Source: Rhodococcus opacus
GTDB lineage: Bacteria; Actinomycetota; Actinomycetes; Mycobacteriales; Mycobacteriaceae
NCBI RefSeq assembly: GCF_012396235.1
Contig: NZ_JAAXPA010000019.1
Span: forward strand, 62,001 to 126,000
Direction: 5' to 3'
DNA: 64,000 nt
The notes under the pieces are model-generated. The model saw only the letters and a program-made list of their open reading frames with translations, did no database searches and was not told the origin of the DNA. Of the stretch, positions 49,591-60,765 are shown piece after piece. Within the stretch, counting starts at the first letter, position 1. Each line of letters opens with the position of its first letter. The position numbers were made by a program, and so were the translations under genes.

Positions 49591-52500
49591 TCGCTCGCGG
49601 ACTCCCCTGTCGCCACGACGGCGAGCAGGTCGCCGCCCTCCACCTGTTGGACCGATCCGATGGCCAGCCGGGAGACCGTGCCACTCCGCGGGGCGGTGAT
49701 GGCCGCTTCCATCTTCATGGCCTCGATGGTCGCGATCGTGTCGCCCGCGGAGATGTGCTGGCCCTCGGTCACGGCGAGGGTCACCACACCGGCGAACGGC
49801 GCCGGCACGTGGCCGGGGTTGTTCTTGTCCGCCTTCTCCGCGGCGGGCATCTCACTGGAGATGGACCGGTCGCGCACCGACACCGGACGCAGCTGCCCGT
49901 TGAGGATGCACATGACGGTGCGGTATCCCCGCTCGTCGGGTTCGGAGATGGCCTCGAGCCCGATGATCAGCTCGACACCCTGCGCGAGGCGGACCCGGTG
50001 CTCGTCGCCGCGGCGCAGGCCGTAGAAGAACTGGTTGGCCGAGAGCTGCGACGTGTCGCCGTACTTGTCGCGGTGCTCGAGGAATTCCTTCGTCGGGCCG
50101 GGGAACAGCAACCGGTTGAGCGTCGCGCGGCGTTCCGCGGACGTGCCGGAGAGGGCCTTCTCGTCCTCCGCGGACAGCGGCACCTCCGGCTTCGCTTCGC
50201 CGCGGCCTTCGAGTGCCCGGGTGCGGAACGGTTCGGGCCAGCCACCGGGCGGGGTGCCCAGTTCGCCGCGCAGGAATCCGACCACCGAGTCGGGGATGTC
50301 GAACTTCGCCGGGTTGTCCTTGAATTCCTCGGTGGAGGCACCGGATCCGACGAGGTGCAGGGCGAGGTCGCCGACGACCTTCGACGACGGGGTGACCTTC
50401 ACGAGGCGGCCGAGCATGCGGTCGGCGGCCGCGTACTTGGCCTCGACCTCCTCGAACTTGTCGCCGAGACCGAGGGCCACGGCCTGGGTGCGCAGGTTCG
50501 ACAGCTGACCGCCCGGGATCTCGTGCGTGTAGACGCGTCCGGTCGGGGCCGGCAGCCCCGACTCGAAGGGCTTGTAGACCTTGCGCAGCGCCTCCCAGTA
50601 CGGCTCGAGGTCGCACACGGCCTGCAGGTCCAGGCCGGTGTCGTACTCCGAATGCGCGGCGGCCGCCACGATCGCCGACAACGCCGGCTGACTGGTGGTG
50701 CCCGCCAGCGCGGCCGAGGCCCCGTCGACCGCGTCCGCGCCTGCCTGCCACGCGGCCAGGTAGGTCGCGAGCTGACCACCCGGGGTGTCGTGGGTGTGCA
50801 CGTGCACGGGCAGGTCGAAGTTCTTGCGCAGCGCCGTCACCAGGGTGGTGGCGGCCGGGGCGCGAAGCAGTCCGGCCATGTCCTTGATCGCGATGACGTG
50901 CGCACCGGCCTCGACGATTTCCTCCGCCAGGCGCAGGTAGTAGTCGAGGGTGTACAGGTTCTCGTTCGGGTTCGACAGGTCGCCCGTGTACGACAGCGCG
51001 ACCTCGGCGAGCGCGGTGCCGGTCTCGCGGACGGCGTCGATGGCCGGCCGCATCTGGTCGACGTTGTTGAGGGCGTCGAAGATGCGGAAGATGTCGATGC
51101 CGCTGTTCGTGGCTTCCTCGACGAACGCCCGCGTCACCTTCTCCGGGTACGGGGTGTACCCGACGGTGTTCCGGCCACGCAGCAGCATCTGCAGGCAGAT
51201 GTTCGGCACGGCCTCACGCAGCGCCGACAGCCGGTACCAGGGATCCTCGTGCAGGAACCGCAGAGCCACGTCGTAGGTGGCACCACCCCAGGCCTCGATG
51301 GAGAGCAGTTCCGGGGTCAGCCGGGCGACGTGTCCGGCGACGTCGAGCAGACCGCTGGTGCGCACGCGGGTCGCGAGCAGCGACTGGTGTGCGTCGCGGA
51401 ACGTGGTCTCCGTGACGGCGAGGGCCTTCTGCTCCCGCAGTGCCTTGGCGAATCCTTCCGGGCCGAGGGCGAGGAGCTTCTGGCGACTGCCGTCCGGCGG
51501 CGGGGTGGACAGGTCGATCTGGGGCAGCTTGTCGCGCGGGTACACAGCCGACGGCCGCTCGCCGTGCGGCTTGTTGACGGTCACGTCGGCGAGGTAGGTG
51601 AGGATTTTGGTGCCACGGTCCGCGGAGCTGCGCAGCGTGAGCAGCTGGGGGCGCTCCTCGATGAAGGACGTGGTGACCCGGCCGGCCTTGAAATCGGGGT
51701 CGTCGAGCACCGCCTGCAGGAACGGGATGTTCGTCGACACGCCGCGGATGCGGAACTCGGTGACCGCGCGGCGGGCCCGGGCGACGGCGGTTTCGAAGTC
51801 GCGGCCGCGGCAGGTGAGCTTGACGAGCATCGAATCGAAGTACGCGGAGACCTCTGCGCCGACCGACGTTCCGCCGTCGAGGCGGATACCGGCACCACCC
51901 GGGGTGCGGTAGCCGGTGATCCGACCGGTGTCCGGGCGGAACCCGTTGGCGGGGTCTTCGGTGGTGATGCGGCACTGCAGGGCCGCACCGCGCAGCGTGA
52001 TCTTGTCCTGGCTCAGGCCCAGATCCGCGAGGGTCTCCCCCGACGCGATCCGCAACTGCGATTGCACGAGGTCGACGTCCGTGACCTCTTCGGTGACGGT
52101 GTGCTCGACCTGGATGCGGGGGTTCATCTCGATGAAGACGTGGTTGCCGCGGGTGTCGAGGAGGAATTCGACGGTGCCGGCACAGGAATAGTTGATCTCC
52201 TTCGCGAACGCGACGGCGTCCGCGCAGATCTTCGCCCGCAGCTCTTCCGAGAGGTTCGGGGCAGGCGCGAGCTCGATCACCTTCTGGTGACGGCGCTGCA
52301 GCGAGCAGTCGCGCTCGAACAGGTGGATGACGTTGCCCTGACCGTCGGCCAGGATCTGGACCTCGATGTGACGCGGGTCGACGACGGCCTGCTCGAGGAA
52401 CACCGTCGGGTCGCCGAACGCCGACTCGGCCTCACGCGCGGCGGCCTCGATGGACTCCTTGAGCTGAGCCCGCTCGGCGACGCGCCGCATGCCGCGGCCA

Positions 52501-52991
52501 CCGCCGCCGGCGACGGCCTTCACGAACAGCGGGAACTGCATGGTCTCGGCCGCGGCCAGCAACTCGTCCACGTCGGCGGACGGCTCCGAGGACGCCAGCA
52601 CCGGCAGACCGGCGGCCTTCGCCGCGGCGATCGCGCGTGCCTTGTTGCCGGTGAGCTCGAGTACCTCGGCGGACGGACCCACGAACGTGATGCCCGCCTC
52701 GGCGCACGCGGCGGCGAGATCCGGGTTCTCGGAAAGGAAGCCGTAGCCGGGGTAGATGGCGTCGGCGCCTGCCTGCTTGGCCGCGGAGACGATCTCGTCG
52801 ACGGAGAGGTACGCCCGAACCGGGTGTCCCTCCTCGCCGATCTGATAACTCTCATCAGCCTTCAGACGGTGGATCGAGTTCCGATCCTCGTACGGGAACA
52901 CCGCGACCGTTCCAGCACCTAGTTCGTAGGCGGCACGGAAAGCGCGGATCGCAATTTCGCCACGGTTGGCGACCAGGACTTTGGAGAACAT
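49587..52991 (-). CDS. pyc: pyruvate carboxylase
   Basis: Biotin enzyme that makes oxaloacetate from pyruvate and bicarbonate. The 1134-aa single-chain form has a biotin carboxylase domain ([20 protein letters not shown] at the start; [19 protein letters not shown]-grasp; [20 protein letters not shown]). The pyruvate carboxyltransferase domain begins near residue 540 ([20 protein letters not shown]), and a C-terminal biotin-carrier domain has [10 protein letters not shown], with biotinylated K1093. ATG start; the 155-bp region upstream (52992-53146) holds its promoter and nothing else recognisable. Followed directly by rsmD. Confidence 0.97.
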   Translation of the reverse strand: MFSKVLVANRGEIAIRAFRAAYELGAGTVAVFPYEDRNSIHRLKADESYQIGEEGHPVRAYLSVDEIVSAAKQAGADAIYPGYGFLSENPDLAAACAEAGITFVGPSAEVLELTGNKARAIAAAKAAGLPVLASSEPSADVDELLAAAETMQFPLFVKAVAGGGGRGMRRVAERAQLKESIEAAAREAESAFGDPTVFLEQAVVDPRHIEVQILADGQGNVIHLFERDCSLQRRHQKVIELAPAPNLSEELRAKICADAVAFAKEINYSCAGTVEFLLDTRGNHVFIEMNPRIQVEHTVTEEVTDVDLVQSQLRIASGETLADLGLSQDKITLRGAALQCRITTEDPANGFRPDTGRITGYRTPGGAGIRLDGGTSVGAEVSAYFDSMLVKLTCRGRDFETAVARARRAVTEFRIRGVSTNIPFLQAVLDDPDFKAGRVTTSFIEERPQLLTLRSSADRGTKILTYLADVTVNKPHGERPSAVYPRDKLPQIDLSTPPPDGSRQKLLALGPEGFAKALREQKALAVTETTFRDAHQSLLATRVRTSGLLDVAGHVARLTPELLSIEAWGGATYDVALRFLHEDPWYRLSALREAVPNICLQMLLRGRNTVGYTPYPEKVTRAFVEEATNSGIDIFRIFDALNNVDQMRPAIDAVRETGTALAEVALSYTGDLSNPNENLYTLDYYLRLAEEIVEAGAHVIAIKDMAGLLRAPAATTLVTALRKNFDLPVHVHTHDTPGGQLATYLAAWQAGADAVDGASAALAGTTSQPALSAIVAAAAHSEYDTGLDLQAVCDLEPYWEALRKVYKPFESGLPAPTGRVYTHEIPGGQLSNLRTQAVALGLGDKFEEVEAKYAAADRMLGRLVKVTPSSKVVGDLALHLVGSGASTEEFKDNPAKFDIPDSVVGFLRGELGTPPGGWPEPFRTRALEGRGEAKPEVPLSAEDEKALSGTSAERRATLNRLLFPGPTKEFLEHRDKYGDTSQLSANQFFYGLRRGDEHRVRLAQGVELIIGLEAISEPDERGYRTVMCILNGQLRPVSVRDRSISSEMPAAEKADKNNPGHVPAPFAGVVTLAVTEGQHISAGDTIATIEAMKMEAAITAPRSGTVSRLAIGSVQQVEGGDLLAVVATGESASE

Positions 52992-53146
52992 TGGAGCAAA
53001 CTACCCCGCCGTCGACGGCCGCGGATAAATGGCATCCCACATTTCAGGATCCTCCACAAACTTCACAAAGACCCCCCTGACGTGTGCGAATTCTGCAACA
53101 GACCCGAAACAGACGAGCAAAGATTTACGTGAAGCGAAGTAAGTTC

Positions 53147-55417
53147 TCACGTTTTCTCCAGATATTCGATGCGGTCCGCGTCGAGCGCCGACGTCACCAT
53201 CGCCGACAGTCCGGGATGGTTCTCGAGGCGCGGGTCGTCTGCGATCACCGAACGCGCGAACTCGGACGCCGCGGCGATGACGTCCTCGTGGCCGAGCAGC
53301 GACAACAGCCGCAACGTGGACGTCGTGCCCGACTGCGCCGCACCGAGAATGTCGCCCTCGCGGCGCGTGGCGAGGTCGAGTTGCGCGAGTTCGAAGCCGT
53401 CGTTGGTCGACGCCACGCTCGACAATCGCTCGTAGGCGGGACCGCCCGGATTCATCTTCGTGACGAGAATGCACAGGCCCTGGTGTTTGCCACGGCCGAC
53501 GCGTCCGCGCAGCTGGTGCAGCTGACTCACACCGAAACGGTCCGCGTCGACGATCACCATGATCGTCGCGTTCGGGACGTCGACACCGACCTCCACGACC
53601 GTGGTGCACACGAGGACGTCGATATCGCCGGCCGTGAAGTCGCGCATCACCGCGTCCTTCTCGTCCGCGGGAAGCCGGCCGTGCAGCAGACCCACCCGCA
53701 GGTCCGGCATGACGCTGCCGCTCAACTCCTCGAACACCTCGACGGCGGACTTCGTCTCGGGCGCCTTCTCGTCGAACGCGTCTTCACCGTCACCCTTCTC
53801 TCCGTCGCCGATGCGCGAGCACACGACGTACGCCTGCCGCCCCTCGGCCACGTCCTCGCGGATCCGTTCCCACGCGCGCGCGACCCACTGCGGCTTCTGC
53901 GACGCGGGTACCACACTGCTCTTGATCGGTGACCGCCCCTTCGGCAGCTGGCGCAGCGTCGACACCTCGAGATCGCCGAGCACCGTCATCGCGATGGTGC
54001 GGGGAATCGGCGTCGCCGTCATCACCAGCAGATGCGGGCTCATGCCCTCCCGCGCCCTCGACCGCAGCCGGTCGCGCTGCTCGACACCGAACCGGTGCTG
54101 CTCGTCGACCACCACCATCCCGAGATTGAAGAATTCGACGTTGTCCTGGATCAGGGCGTGCGTGCCGATGACGATCCCGGCGTCGCCGGTGATCGCCTCG
54201 TTCAGAGCCGTGCGTTTGGCGGCGACCGGCATCGACCCCGTCAGCAGCGCCACCCGTGTGGCCTTCTCGTGCGCCCCGAGCTCCCCCGCGGTCGCGAGGG
54301 GGCCGAGCATCGCCCGCAGCGACCGGGCGTGCTGCGTCGCGAGGACCTCGGTCGGCGCGAGCAGGGCGCACTGGTAGCCGGCGTCGACCACCTGGAGCAT
54401 GGCGCGCAGGGCCACGATCGTCTTACCCGAACCCACCTCACCCTGCAACAGCCTGCTCATCGGGTGCGGCTGCGCCAGATCGGCCGAGATCTCGTCGGCG
54501 ACCGCGTGCTGACCGTCGGTGAGCTGGAACGGAAGCATTTTCTCGAACACGTCCGCGATCCCGCCGGGCACGGGCGGGCACTCGGGCGCGACTCGCTCGG
54601 CGTTGTCGTGGCGGCGACGGGCGAGAACCAGCTGCAGCGCCGTCGCCTCGTCGAACCGCAGACGGTCGTGGGCGTTCTCCACGTCCTCGCGGGTGTCGGG
54701 CAGGTGGACCGACCGGAGGGCTTCGTCGAGACCGATCAGGTCGCGTTCGGCCCGGATGTCTTCCGGCAGGGGGTCGTCGACGTGATCGAGCTGGTCCAGG
54801 ATCTGGCGGACGCACTTCATGATCGTCCAGCTCTCCACGTCCCGGGTGGCCGGATAGAGCGGGATCAGCGCCCGGTCGAACACGGACAGGTCGACCCCCG
54901 CACCGGGTTCCTGCGACGCCCGGGCGATTCCCGCGAGATCCCCGGCACCGCGGATCCTGTCGACGTTCACGACGGGGTCCTCGCTGCCGGCACGCGGCTC
55001 GGGAAGGATGAGGTAGCTCGGATGGGTGAGGCTCCACTTCTGGCGGAAGTACTTGACCGTTCCCGAGAACATCGCGCGCACACCCGGCTTGATCACGTGC
55101 TTGACCTTCTGCGGGCTGAAGAACGTGACGTCCACGTTCTGGGTGTCGGTCGACAGGACCACCTTGAGCATGCTGCCCGGCCGGTTCTTCATCTTCACGA
55201 CGGCCGCGGACGTGACCCGGGCGATGATCGTGATGTGCTCGCCCTCCGGCGGGTCCTTCTCCGCGAGCTCGCGGCCCTGCGAGGCGTACCGGTGCGGGTA
55301 ATGCCGCAGCAGGTCCTCGACCGTGCGGATGTCGAACGCCTCCTCGAGCGCGTCGGCGGTCTTCTTCCCCAGCAGATGATCGAGCCGGTCGGACAATGTG
55401 GCCATCGAATTCCTCAT
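53147..55417 (-). CDS. recG: ATP-dependent DNA helicase RecG
   Basis: RecG remodels stalled forks and branched DNA. The 756-aa protein has an N-terminal wedge/OB domain (TVEDLLRHYPHRYASQGREL), and helicase core motifs: LLQGEVGSGKTIVALRAMLQ (Walker A), LAPTEVLATQHARSL (Ia), VVVDEQHRFGVEQR (II), LLVMTATPIPRTIAMT (III), GLLHGRLPADEKDAVM and VLVCTTVVEVGVDVPNATIM (V), QLRGRVGRGKHQGLCIL (VI). The start ATG 55417 overlaps the DAK2 stop; a second in-frame ATG is 4 codons later. Confidence 0.96.
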   Translation of the reverse strand: MRNSMATLSDRLDHLLGKKTADALEEAFDIRTVEDLLRHYPHRYASQGRELAEKDPPEGEHITIIARVTSAAVVKMKNRPGSMLKVVLSTDTQNVDVTFFSPQKVKHVIKPGVRAMFSGTVKYFRQKWSLTHPSYLILPEPRAGSEDPVVNVDRIRGAGDLAGIARASQEPGAGVDLSVFDRALIPLYPATRDVESWTIMKCVRQILDQLDHVDDPLPEDIRAERDLIGLDEALRSVHLPDTREDVENAHDRLRFDEATALQLVLARRRHDNAERVAPECPPVPGGIADVFEKMLPFQLTDGQHAVADEISADLAQPHPMSRLLQGEVGSGKTIVALRAMLQVVDAGYQCALLAPTEVLATQHARSLRAMLGPLATAGELGAHEKATRVALLTGSMPVAAKRTALNEAITGDAGIVIGTHALIQDNVEFFNLGMVVVDEQHRFGVEQRDRLRSRAREGMSPHLLVMTATPIPRTIAMTVLGDLEVSTLRQLPKGRSPIKSSVVPASQKPQWVARAWERIREDVAEGRQAYVVCSRIGDGEKGDGEDAFDEKAPETKSAVEVFEELSGSVMPDLRVGLLHGRLPADEKDAVMRDFTAGDIDVLVCTTVVEVGVDVPNATIMVIVDADRFGVSQLHQLRGRVGRGKHQGLCILVTKMNPGGPAYERLSSVASTNDGFELAQLDLATRREGDILGAAQSGTTSTLRLLSLLGHEDVIAAASEFARSVIADDPRLENHPGLSAMVTSALDADRIEYLEKT

Positions 55418-57126
55418 TCCACCCCGAGTTGCAACAGATCTCCAGGTTGTCCACCGTGGTAGATCATCACCTCGACGCCGGGGTGCCGCTGCGAGATGTG
55501 ATCGGCCAGTTCCGTGTCCAGCCCCTCCGGCGCCTCCGACCCCATCAGGAGCGTCACCAGTTCGCCACCCGCGCCGAGGACGAGGTCGACGAGCCGCCGT
55601 CCGGCCGCGACCGCGTCCGGTTCGATGACGATCACCTCGTGACCCATCAGTCCGATGCCGTCGCCCGGTTCGCAGGTGCCCACGTAGGTGAGGGCCCGTT
55701 CCCGGGCGATGCGCAACGATCCCCAGCGGGTGGCGGCGGCCGCCTCCGACATCGCGAACGCGTCGTCCACCGCCTCACGCTCGGGGTCGTGCACCGCCAG
55801 GGACGCGAGTCCCTGCACCATCGCGGACGTCGCGAGCAGCAGGACCTCGTGGCGGGCATCCCTCGCCGCGGCACTGACCGCGACGAGTTCCTGGGCCGTC
55901 AGCGCGCCGTTGGGGAGGACGAGCACCTCGGTGCGTCCCATCTGTCTGATGATGCCGAGAAGCTGGGCCCGGGTGACGGGGGCGTCATCGCACCGGAGGA
56001 CGGTCGCGCCTTCGCTGGCGAACAGTTCGGCGGCGCCGTCCCCGGCCACGACGGCGACGATTCCCCGCTCCCCCTGATCCGGCCGGGTCCGGACCGGTGG
56101 AACGAGCAACCCCTGGTCCCGCGCATCCACGAGGAAGCTGCTGACCCGGATTCCGTGGATGCGTCCCGCCGACAGTCCGGCCTCCACGGCGGCGCCCGCG
56201 TCCGTGCAGTGCACGTGCACCGACCAGCCGCCGCCGCCGTCGCCGACGATCACGATCGAGTCCCCGAGGGCGTTCAGCGTGGTGCGCAACTCCCCCATGC
56301 GGTCCTCGTCGGACTCCGCGACCAGGTACATCACCTCGAAGTCCTGATCCGAGCCCTCGTCGCAGTCGGGTCCGGGTCCCGGATGCGCATGCGGGCCCTG
56401 CGACGCGGGCGGCGCGACAACGGGGACGGGCTCTGCGCGATGCGTGGACGGGGTGCGGCGCGGAACGTGGAGCGCGATCGGTGCGCGATCCGGCGGCGCA
56501 CCCGTCACGGCCGTGACGAGAGCGTCGAGGATCACCACGAGGCCGAGTCCTCCCGCATCGACGACGCCCGCGGTGCCCAGCACGTCGAGTTGCGACGGCG
56601 TCCTGGTGAGCGCGGACGCCGCCGCATCCGCGGCTGCGCGTGCCGTGACCGCGATCGGCGCCTCGTCCGGGAACTCCGCCGCCGCGTCGGCCGCGCAGCG
56701 CAGCACGGTGACGATGGTGCCCTCCACCAGGTAGCTCACCGCGTCCGTCACCAGATTGGTGGCCATCAGCAGTCCGGTCCGGACCGTCCGGGTGTCGACG
56801 GCGGAGGTGACGGCCGCTTCCGCGACCCCTCGCAGCACCTGGGACAGGATCACTCCGGAATTCCCGCGCGCGCCGGCGACCGCGCCCCGAGCCAGGGCGA
56901 TGGCAACCTGCCGGACGTCCTTGGTGCCGCTTGCAGTGCCCGCGTACTCGTCGATCGCACCCAGCGCCGCCCGCATGGTGAACAGCAGGTTGGTACCCGT
57001 GTCGGAGTCCGGGATCGGAAAGACGTTGAGGCTGTTGATCTCCTCGCACCGCTTTTCCAGACCCGCGACGGCGGTCCGCGCCCACGATTCGAGGACTCGA
57101 CCGTCCATCGGGAGCTCAGGGGCCAC
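55414..57126 (-). CDS. DAK2-domain kinase-like protein (FakA/YloV type)
   Basis: A 570-aa protein with an N-terminal DAK2 (DhaL-like) nucleotide domain and a C-terminal DegV-like half, as in fatty-acid kinase subunit FakA. Visible: [20 protein letters not shown] (metal/nucleotide Asp), [40 protein letters not shown], and later [22 protein letters not shown] start 57126 behind GGAGAGG; an ATG 6 codons later is an alternative. Whether it phosphorylates fatty acids with a FakB partner here is not shown; no FakB gene is in the window. Overlaps recG by 4 bp. Confidence 0.85.
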   Translation of the reverse strand: MAPELPMDGRVLESWARTAVAGLEKRCEEINSLNVFPIPDSDTGTNLLFTMRAALGAIDEYAGTASGTKDVRQVAIALARGAVAGARGNSGVILSQVLRGVAEAAVTSAVDTRTVRTGLLMATNLVTDAVSYLVEGTIVTVLRCAADAAAEFPDEAPIAVTARAAADAAASALTRTPSQLDVLGTAGVVDAGGLGLVVILDALVTAVTGAPPDRAPIALHVPRRTPSTHRAEPVPVVAPPASQGPHAHPGPGPDCDEGSDQDFEVMYLVAESDEDRMGELRTTLNALGDSIVIVGDGGGGWSVHVHCTDAGAAVEAGLSAGRIHGIRVSSFLVDARDQGLLVPPVRTRPDQGERGIVAVVAGDGAAELFASEGATVLRCDDAPVTRAQLLGIIRQMGRTEVLVLPNGALTAQELVAVSAAARDARHEVLLLATSAMVQGLASLAVHDPEREAVDDAFAMSEAAAATRWGSLRIARERALTYVGTCEPGDGIGLMGHEVIVIEPDAVAAGRRLVDLVLGAGGELVTLLMGSEAPEGLDTELADHISQRHPGVEVMIYHGGQPGDLLQLGVE

Positions 57127-57220
57127 TGTCGTCCTCTCCGGCCAGGGGAATGGGAAGGTGCCGTCAGACTAGTCGGGGGAAGATGATCGGGCCCGCGGTC
57201 CGAGCCCTTCGGGACCGGGT

Positions 57221-57250
57221 TTGGCCAATCCGCACTCGAGCGGCTACTCT
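57221..57250 (+). promoter_or_regulatory. candidate promoter of rpmB
   Basis: TTGGCC (57221-57226) and TACTCT (57245-57250) are spaced by 18 bp, a good sigma-A-type pair about 95 bp upstream of the rpmB start. The 218-bp region between the divergent DAK2 and rpmB genes presumably also contains the opposite promoter, which I cannot pick out. Confidence 0.45.
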
Positions 57251-57344
57251 TGCACGGTTGCCTCGTACAGGGCGCGCTTGCTGTGCCCTGTCTCCACGAG
57301 GCCAGCAAATTTCACAGTTCACTATCTTGAAGGAGTTCGCGACT

Positions 57345-57536
57345 ATGGCTGCCGTCTGCGACGTATGCGCCAAGGGGCCCGGCTTCGGTAAGTCGGTCTC
57401 GCACTCGCACCGGCGTACCAACCGTCGCTGGAACCCGAACATTCAGACTGTTCGTGCCGAGGTTGCCCCCGGAAACACCCGGAAGGTCAACGTCTGCACC
57501 TCTTGCCTGAAGGCTGGAAAGGTTGCTCGGGGCTGA
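57345..57536 (+). CDS. rpmB: 50S ribosomal protein bL28 (zinc-binding form)
   Basis: A 63-aa large-subunit protein. Start ATG 57345 behind GAAGGAG. The zinc ligands are in the N-terminal VCDVCAKGP and the C-terminal [10 protein letters not shown], so this is the C+ form; a Zn-independent paralogue is often present elsewhere under zinc control. [20 protein letters not shown] is the conserved RNA-binding core. Followed by a strong terminator. Confidence 0.96.
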   Translation: MAAVCDVCAKGPGFGKSVSHSHRRTNRRWNPNIQTVRAEVAPGNTRKVNVCTSCLKAGKVARG

Positions 57537-57558
57537 CCCGACGCTGCGTGCGATGTCA

Positions 57559-57598
57559 CTGCGCCCCCGACACTTCGGTGTCGGGGGCGCAGTTTTTT
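57559..57598 (+). terminator. intrinsic terminator after rpmB
   Basis: A perfect 15-bp stem (57559-57573 with 57578-57592) closed by a TTCG tetraloop, followed directly by six Ts (57593-57598). It is the most canonical terminator in the window, 22 bp after the rpmB stop. Confidence 0.93.
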
Positions 57599-57684
57599 AT
57601 GCCGCCGCACCTTGTCCGATTCGGCATCGTCGCAGCGCATCGGGGCACGTCGGGCACCGGCAGGGGCCCACGTAAGGTGCAACG

Positions 57685-58473
57685 GTGACTTCTCTCGATG
57701 GACTCAGCAAAGTACAGCTCGAAGACGGCGTCCTGCGCATCACGATCGCGACGGCGGAGAACGGCACCTCGCTGGACGGCGAGGGCATGGTGCAGGGTGC
57801 CCGGGCACTCGAAGCGGTCGGTGACCGAATCGGCAGCGTCCTCCTCGTCGGGGAGGGCCCGAACTTCTGCGCGGGCGGCAACGTCCACGCCTTCGCGTCC
57901 GCACCGGTGCGAAGCGAATACGTCGCCGAGGTGGCGCGCGTGTTCCACGAATTCGTTCGTGCGCTCGACGCCGTGACCGTTCCGGTGATCGCCGGTGTGC
58001 ACGGGTGGGCTGCGGGCGCCGGTATGAGCCTTGTCTGCCTCACGGACGTCGCCATCGGCGGCCCGGGCACCAAGCTGCGCCCGGCCTACCCGTCCATCGG
58101 CTTCACCCCGGACGGCGGCATGTCCTGGACCCTTCCGCGCATCGTCGGCGACGCTCGCGCGCGCGAGATCCTGATCACCGACGCCGTTCTCAGCGGTGAC
58201 GAGGCCGTCCGCCTGGGCATCCTCAGCCGCCTCGTCGGCGACGACGTCGTTCAGGACGAGGCACTCCGGCTCGCCCGCACGCTCGCTGCCGGCCCGACGC
58301 CGTCCTTCTCGGGGATCAAGACGCTCGTCCGCGCCTCCCGATATCGCACGCTCGCCGAGCAACTCGACGCGGAGGCCGCGTCGATCGCCACCGCGGCCGA
58401 CAGCCCGGTGGGACGCGAGGGCGTCGACGCCTTCGTCGAGAAGCGGCGTGCCGACTTCTCGTCGGTGCAGTGA
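57685..58473 (+). CDS. enoyl-CoA hydratase/isomerase family protein
   Basis: A 262-aa crotonase-fold protein, likely in fatty-acid or acyl-CoA breakdown. GTG start 57685. The oxyanion-hole strands are GEGPNFCAGGNVHAFA (residues about 54-69) and HGWAAGAGMSLVCLTDVAIG. PSIGFTPDGGMSWTLPRIVG lies where catalytic acids can occur but carries Asp/Pro rather than the Glu pair of classic hydratases, so hydration or isomerisation is not decided. The last 11 codons (EKRRADFSSVQ) are the first copy of the 32-bp tandem repeat that continues past the stop. Confidence 0.87.
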   Translation: MTSLDGLSKVQLEDGVLRITIATAENGTSLDGEGMVQGARALEAVGDRIGSVLLVGEGPNFCAGGNVHAFASAPVRSEYVAEVARVFHEFVRALDAVTVPVIAGVHGWAAGAGMSLVCLTDVAIGGPGTKLRPAYPSIGFTPDGGMSWTLPRIVGDARAREILITDAVLSGDEAVRLGILSRLVGDDVVQDEALRLARTLAAGPTPSFSGIKTLVRASRYRTLAEQLDAEAASIATAADSPVGREGVDAFVEKRRADFSSVQ

Positions 58474-58567
58474 AGCGGCGTGCCGACTTCTCGTCGGTGC
58501 AGTGAAGCGGCGTGCCGACTTCTCGTCTGTGCAGTGAAGCGGCGTGCCGACTTCTCGTCGGTGCAGT
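58440..58567 (+). repeat. four-copy 32-bp tandem repeat at the enoyl-CoA hydratase 3' end
   Basis: Four head-to-tail copies of a 32-bp unit beginning GAAGCGGCGTGCCGACTTCT occupy 58440-58471, 58472-58503, 58504-58535 and 58536-58567. Copy 1 encodes the protein's last residues; its stop TGA is formed at the copy 1/2 junction. Copy 3 has one base change (TCTGTG for TCGGTG). Each copy holds a short hairpin, CCGAC-TTCTC-GTCGG. A 32-bp unit is not a multiple of 3, so copies 2-4 are non-coding. Confidence 0.95.
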
Positions 58568-58582
58568 AGGGAAATTCGCCGA

Positions 58583-59257
58583 TTACGGCAGCTGCCAGTT
58601 CACCGGCTCGGCACCCAGTCCGTCGAGGAGTTCGTTCGCCCGGCTGAACGGTCGCGATCCGAAGAATCCGCGCGACGCGGACAACGGTGAGGGGTGGGCC
58701 GACTCGATGGTCGGCACGTCGCCGAGCATCGGTTTCAACGTGGACGCGTCCCGGCCCCACAGAATTGCGACGAGGGGTTCGGGGCGCGCCACGAGAGCGC
58801 GAATGGCCTGCTCGGTCACCGCTTCCCAGCCCTTCTTCCGGTGTGAGGCCGGGAGTCCGGGCTGCACGGTGAGAACCCTGTTCAGCAGAAGCACTCCCTG
58901 GCGCGACCACGGGGTGAGGTCCCCGGTGGTGGGTGTCTCGTAGCCGAGGTCCTTGCTGTATTCGGTGAAGATGTTGCCGAGGCTGCGCGGCACCGGGCGC
59001 ACGTCCGAGGCCACCGAGAAACTGAGACCGACCGCGTGCCCGGGTGTGGGGTACGGGTCCTGACCCACGACCAGGACCTTGACCTCGGAGAACGGGTGGG
59101 TGAACGCCCGCAGGACGTTCTCTCCCGTGGGGAGGTACTCACGCCCGTCGGCGATTTCCGCGCGCAGGAACTCGCCCATCTCCGCGATCCGCCCGGACAC
59201 GGGTTCGAGTGCGTCTGCCCATCCGGCCTCGACGAGGTCCGACAGCGGCGCCGCCAT
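58583..59257 (-). CDS. ung: uracil-DNA glycosylase (family 1)
   Basis: Removes uracil from DNA, starting base-excision repair. The 224-aa protein starts at ATG 59257 ([12 protein letters not shown]). Motif A is [19 protein letters not shown] (catalytic D67) and motif B is [20 protein letters not shown] (His). [17 protein letters not shown] lies between. It overlaps the gamma-carbonic-anhydrase stop by one base, last in thiL-gammaCA-ung. Its stop is 16 bp from the 32-bp repeat array. Confidence 0.96.
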   Translation of the reverse strand: MAAPLSDLVEAGWADALEPVSGRIAEMGEFLRAEIADGREYLPTGENVLRAFTHPFSEVKVLVVGQDPYPTPGHAVGLSFSVASDVRPVPRSLGNIFTEYSKDLGYETPTTGDLTPWSRQGVLLLNRVLTVQPGLPASHRKKGWEAVTEQAIRALVARPEPLVAILWGRDASTLKPMLGDVPTIESAHPSPLSASRGFFGSRPFSRANELLDGLGAEPVNWQLP

Positions 59258-59778
59258 CAGTCGAGCCTGCGCAGCGAGTCGCGGTAGTAGGCCGCGTTCG
59301 CGGCGTACATCTTCACGTTCATCGCGAGGTGCCCCTCGGGAACCTCGTAACCCTGCCGGATCTTCGCGGGGACGCCGAGTGCCATGCTGCGCGGTGGAAC
59401 CTCGAACTTGAACGGAACGACGGCGCCGGCTCCGACGACCGAACCGGCACCGATGACCGAACCGTTGAGCACGATCGATCCGGACGCGATCAGGCAGTGG
59501 TCGCCGATCGTGGATCCTTCGATGTGCGCGGCGTGACCGACGACGCACCCCGAGCCGATGACGGTGGGATCGACCATCGTGCAATGGATCACGGTGCCGT
59601 CCTGGATGTTCGTGTCGGCGCCGACGGTGATGGTGCCGTAGTCGGCGCGGAGCACGGCCTGTGGCCACACCGAGGTTCCTGCCGCCAGGGTCACGTTCCC
59701 GATCACCACGGCGTCGGGATGGACGTAGGCGTCCGGATGGATGTCGGGTTCGCGGTCCCCGAGCGCGTAGATAGCCAT
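59257..59778 (-). CDS. gamma-carbonic anhydrase-like (left-handed beta-helix) protein
   Basis: A 173-aa hexapeptide-repeat protein of the gamma-CA/YrdA type. Isoleucine-rich turns run through [51 protein letters not shown] and [12 protein letters not shown]. Histidines in VIHCT and GHAAHIEG match the usual zinc site. Carbonic anhydrase activity is common but not universal in these. ATG start, 9 bp after thiL. Confidence 0.88.
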   Translation of the reverse strand: MAIYALGDREPDIHPDAYVHPDAVVIGNVTLAAGTSVWPQAVLRADYGTITVGADTNIQDGTVIHCTMVDPTVIGSGCVVGHAAHIEGSTIGDHCLIASGSIVLNGSVIGAGSVVGAGAVVPFKFEVPPRSMALGVPAKIRQGYEVPEGHLAMNVKMYAANAAYYRDSLRRLD

Positions 59779-59787
59779 GCGTGCAAC

Positions 59788-60765
59788 CTATACCGAGAAG
59801 CTCTGCCAGCCGCCGGCCCCCGGCCAGGTCTCGCCGTCGACCGAGATGCCGGACCCGTCGTGCACCGCGCCGATCGTCGTCCACCCCGCGGGGAGCGGGA
59901 CGTCGGCAGGAAAGCTGGCGGCGAAGCCATGGTCCTCTCCCCCGGTGAGCACCCATTCCCAGTGGTCGGCGCCGAGAAGCTTCGCCGCCGCCACCAGTTC
60001 GGGTGAGACGGCCATGTGGGATCGGGTGAGGGACATTCCGACGCCGGAGGCGTCGCAGATGTGACCGAGATCGGCGAGGAGCCCGTCGGAGATGTCGGTC
60101 ATGGCGTGGGCGCCCCCGTCCGCGGCGGCCCAGGCGGCGGAATACGGTGGAGTGGGGACACGATGTGCGGCGAGAAGATCCGGGAAATCCGAGGACCCGC
60201 CGAGCAGCAGCGCGAGTCCGGCCGCCGACCGGCCGAGTTCGCCGGCCACCGCGACGACGTCGCCCGGCAGCGCGCCAGACCGCCGGATCGGGCTCCTGCC
60301 ACCCAGATCACCGAGGACGGTGACGGAAATCACGACCTGCCCGGCCTGCACGAGATCACCGCCCACGACGCCGGCCCCGAGTTCCTCGGCGCTCTCCCCG
60401 ATTGCCGCCGAGATGCCGTCCGCCACGTCGATCGACGTGTCCGGCGGCAGGCCGAGGGAAACCAGGAAAGCGGTGGGGCGCGCCCCCATCGCCGCGACGT
60501 CGGCTGCGTTCTGTGCCACCGCCTTGCGGCCCACGTCTCGCGGGGACGACCAGTCGAGCCGAAAATGCCTGTCCTGCACCAGCATGTCGGCGGACACCGC
60601 CACCCGGCCGTCGGCCGCCCGGACGAGGGCGGCGTCGTCGCCGGGGCCGATCAGGGTGGACAGGGGCTGCACCCGTCCCTCCACCGCTCGGCCGATCACG
60701 GCGAACTCGCCGACGTCGGCGACGGTGAGGGGCGGGTTCGGGTCCGGGGAATCCGTCGGTGTGAT
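59788..60765 (-). CDS. thiL: thiamine-monophosphate kinase
   Basis: ThiL phosphorylates thiamine monophosphate to the diphosphate coenzyme. Motifs: [73 protein letters not shown], and [11 protein letters not shown]. Family members begin with a VGEFAVI-like segment that is present here, upstream of the first GTG (60699). There is no ATG, GTG or TTG in frame above it. The best fit is an ATC start at 60765, with GGAGG at 60772-60776 six bases before it (325 aa). Otherwise the GTG at 60699 gives a 303-aa protein lacking conserved residues. Confidence 0.93.
   Translation of the reverse strand: MTPTDSPDPNPPLTVADVGEFAVIGRAVEGRVQPLSTLIGPGDDAALVRAADGRVAVSADMLVQDRHFRLDWSSPRDVGRKAVAQNAADVAAMGARPTAFLVSLGLPPDTSIDVADGISAAIGESAEELGAGVVGGDLVQAGQVVISVTVLGDLGGRSPIRRSGALPGDVVAVAGELGRSAAGLALLLGGSSDFPDLLAAHRVPTPPYSAAWAAADGGAHAMTDISDGLLADLGHICDASGVGMSLTRSHMAVSPELVAAAKLLGADHWEWVLTGGEDHGFAASFPADVPLPAGWTTIGAVHDGSGISVDGETWPGAGGWQSFSV

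Noticed and set aside
52992..53146. RamB-like AATCTTTGC motif before pyc
   Set aside because: Matches the corynebacterial motif only partly; one weak copy in AT-richer promoter DNA is expected by chance.
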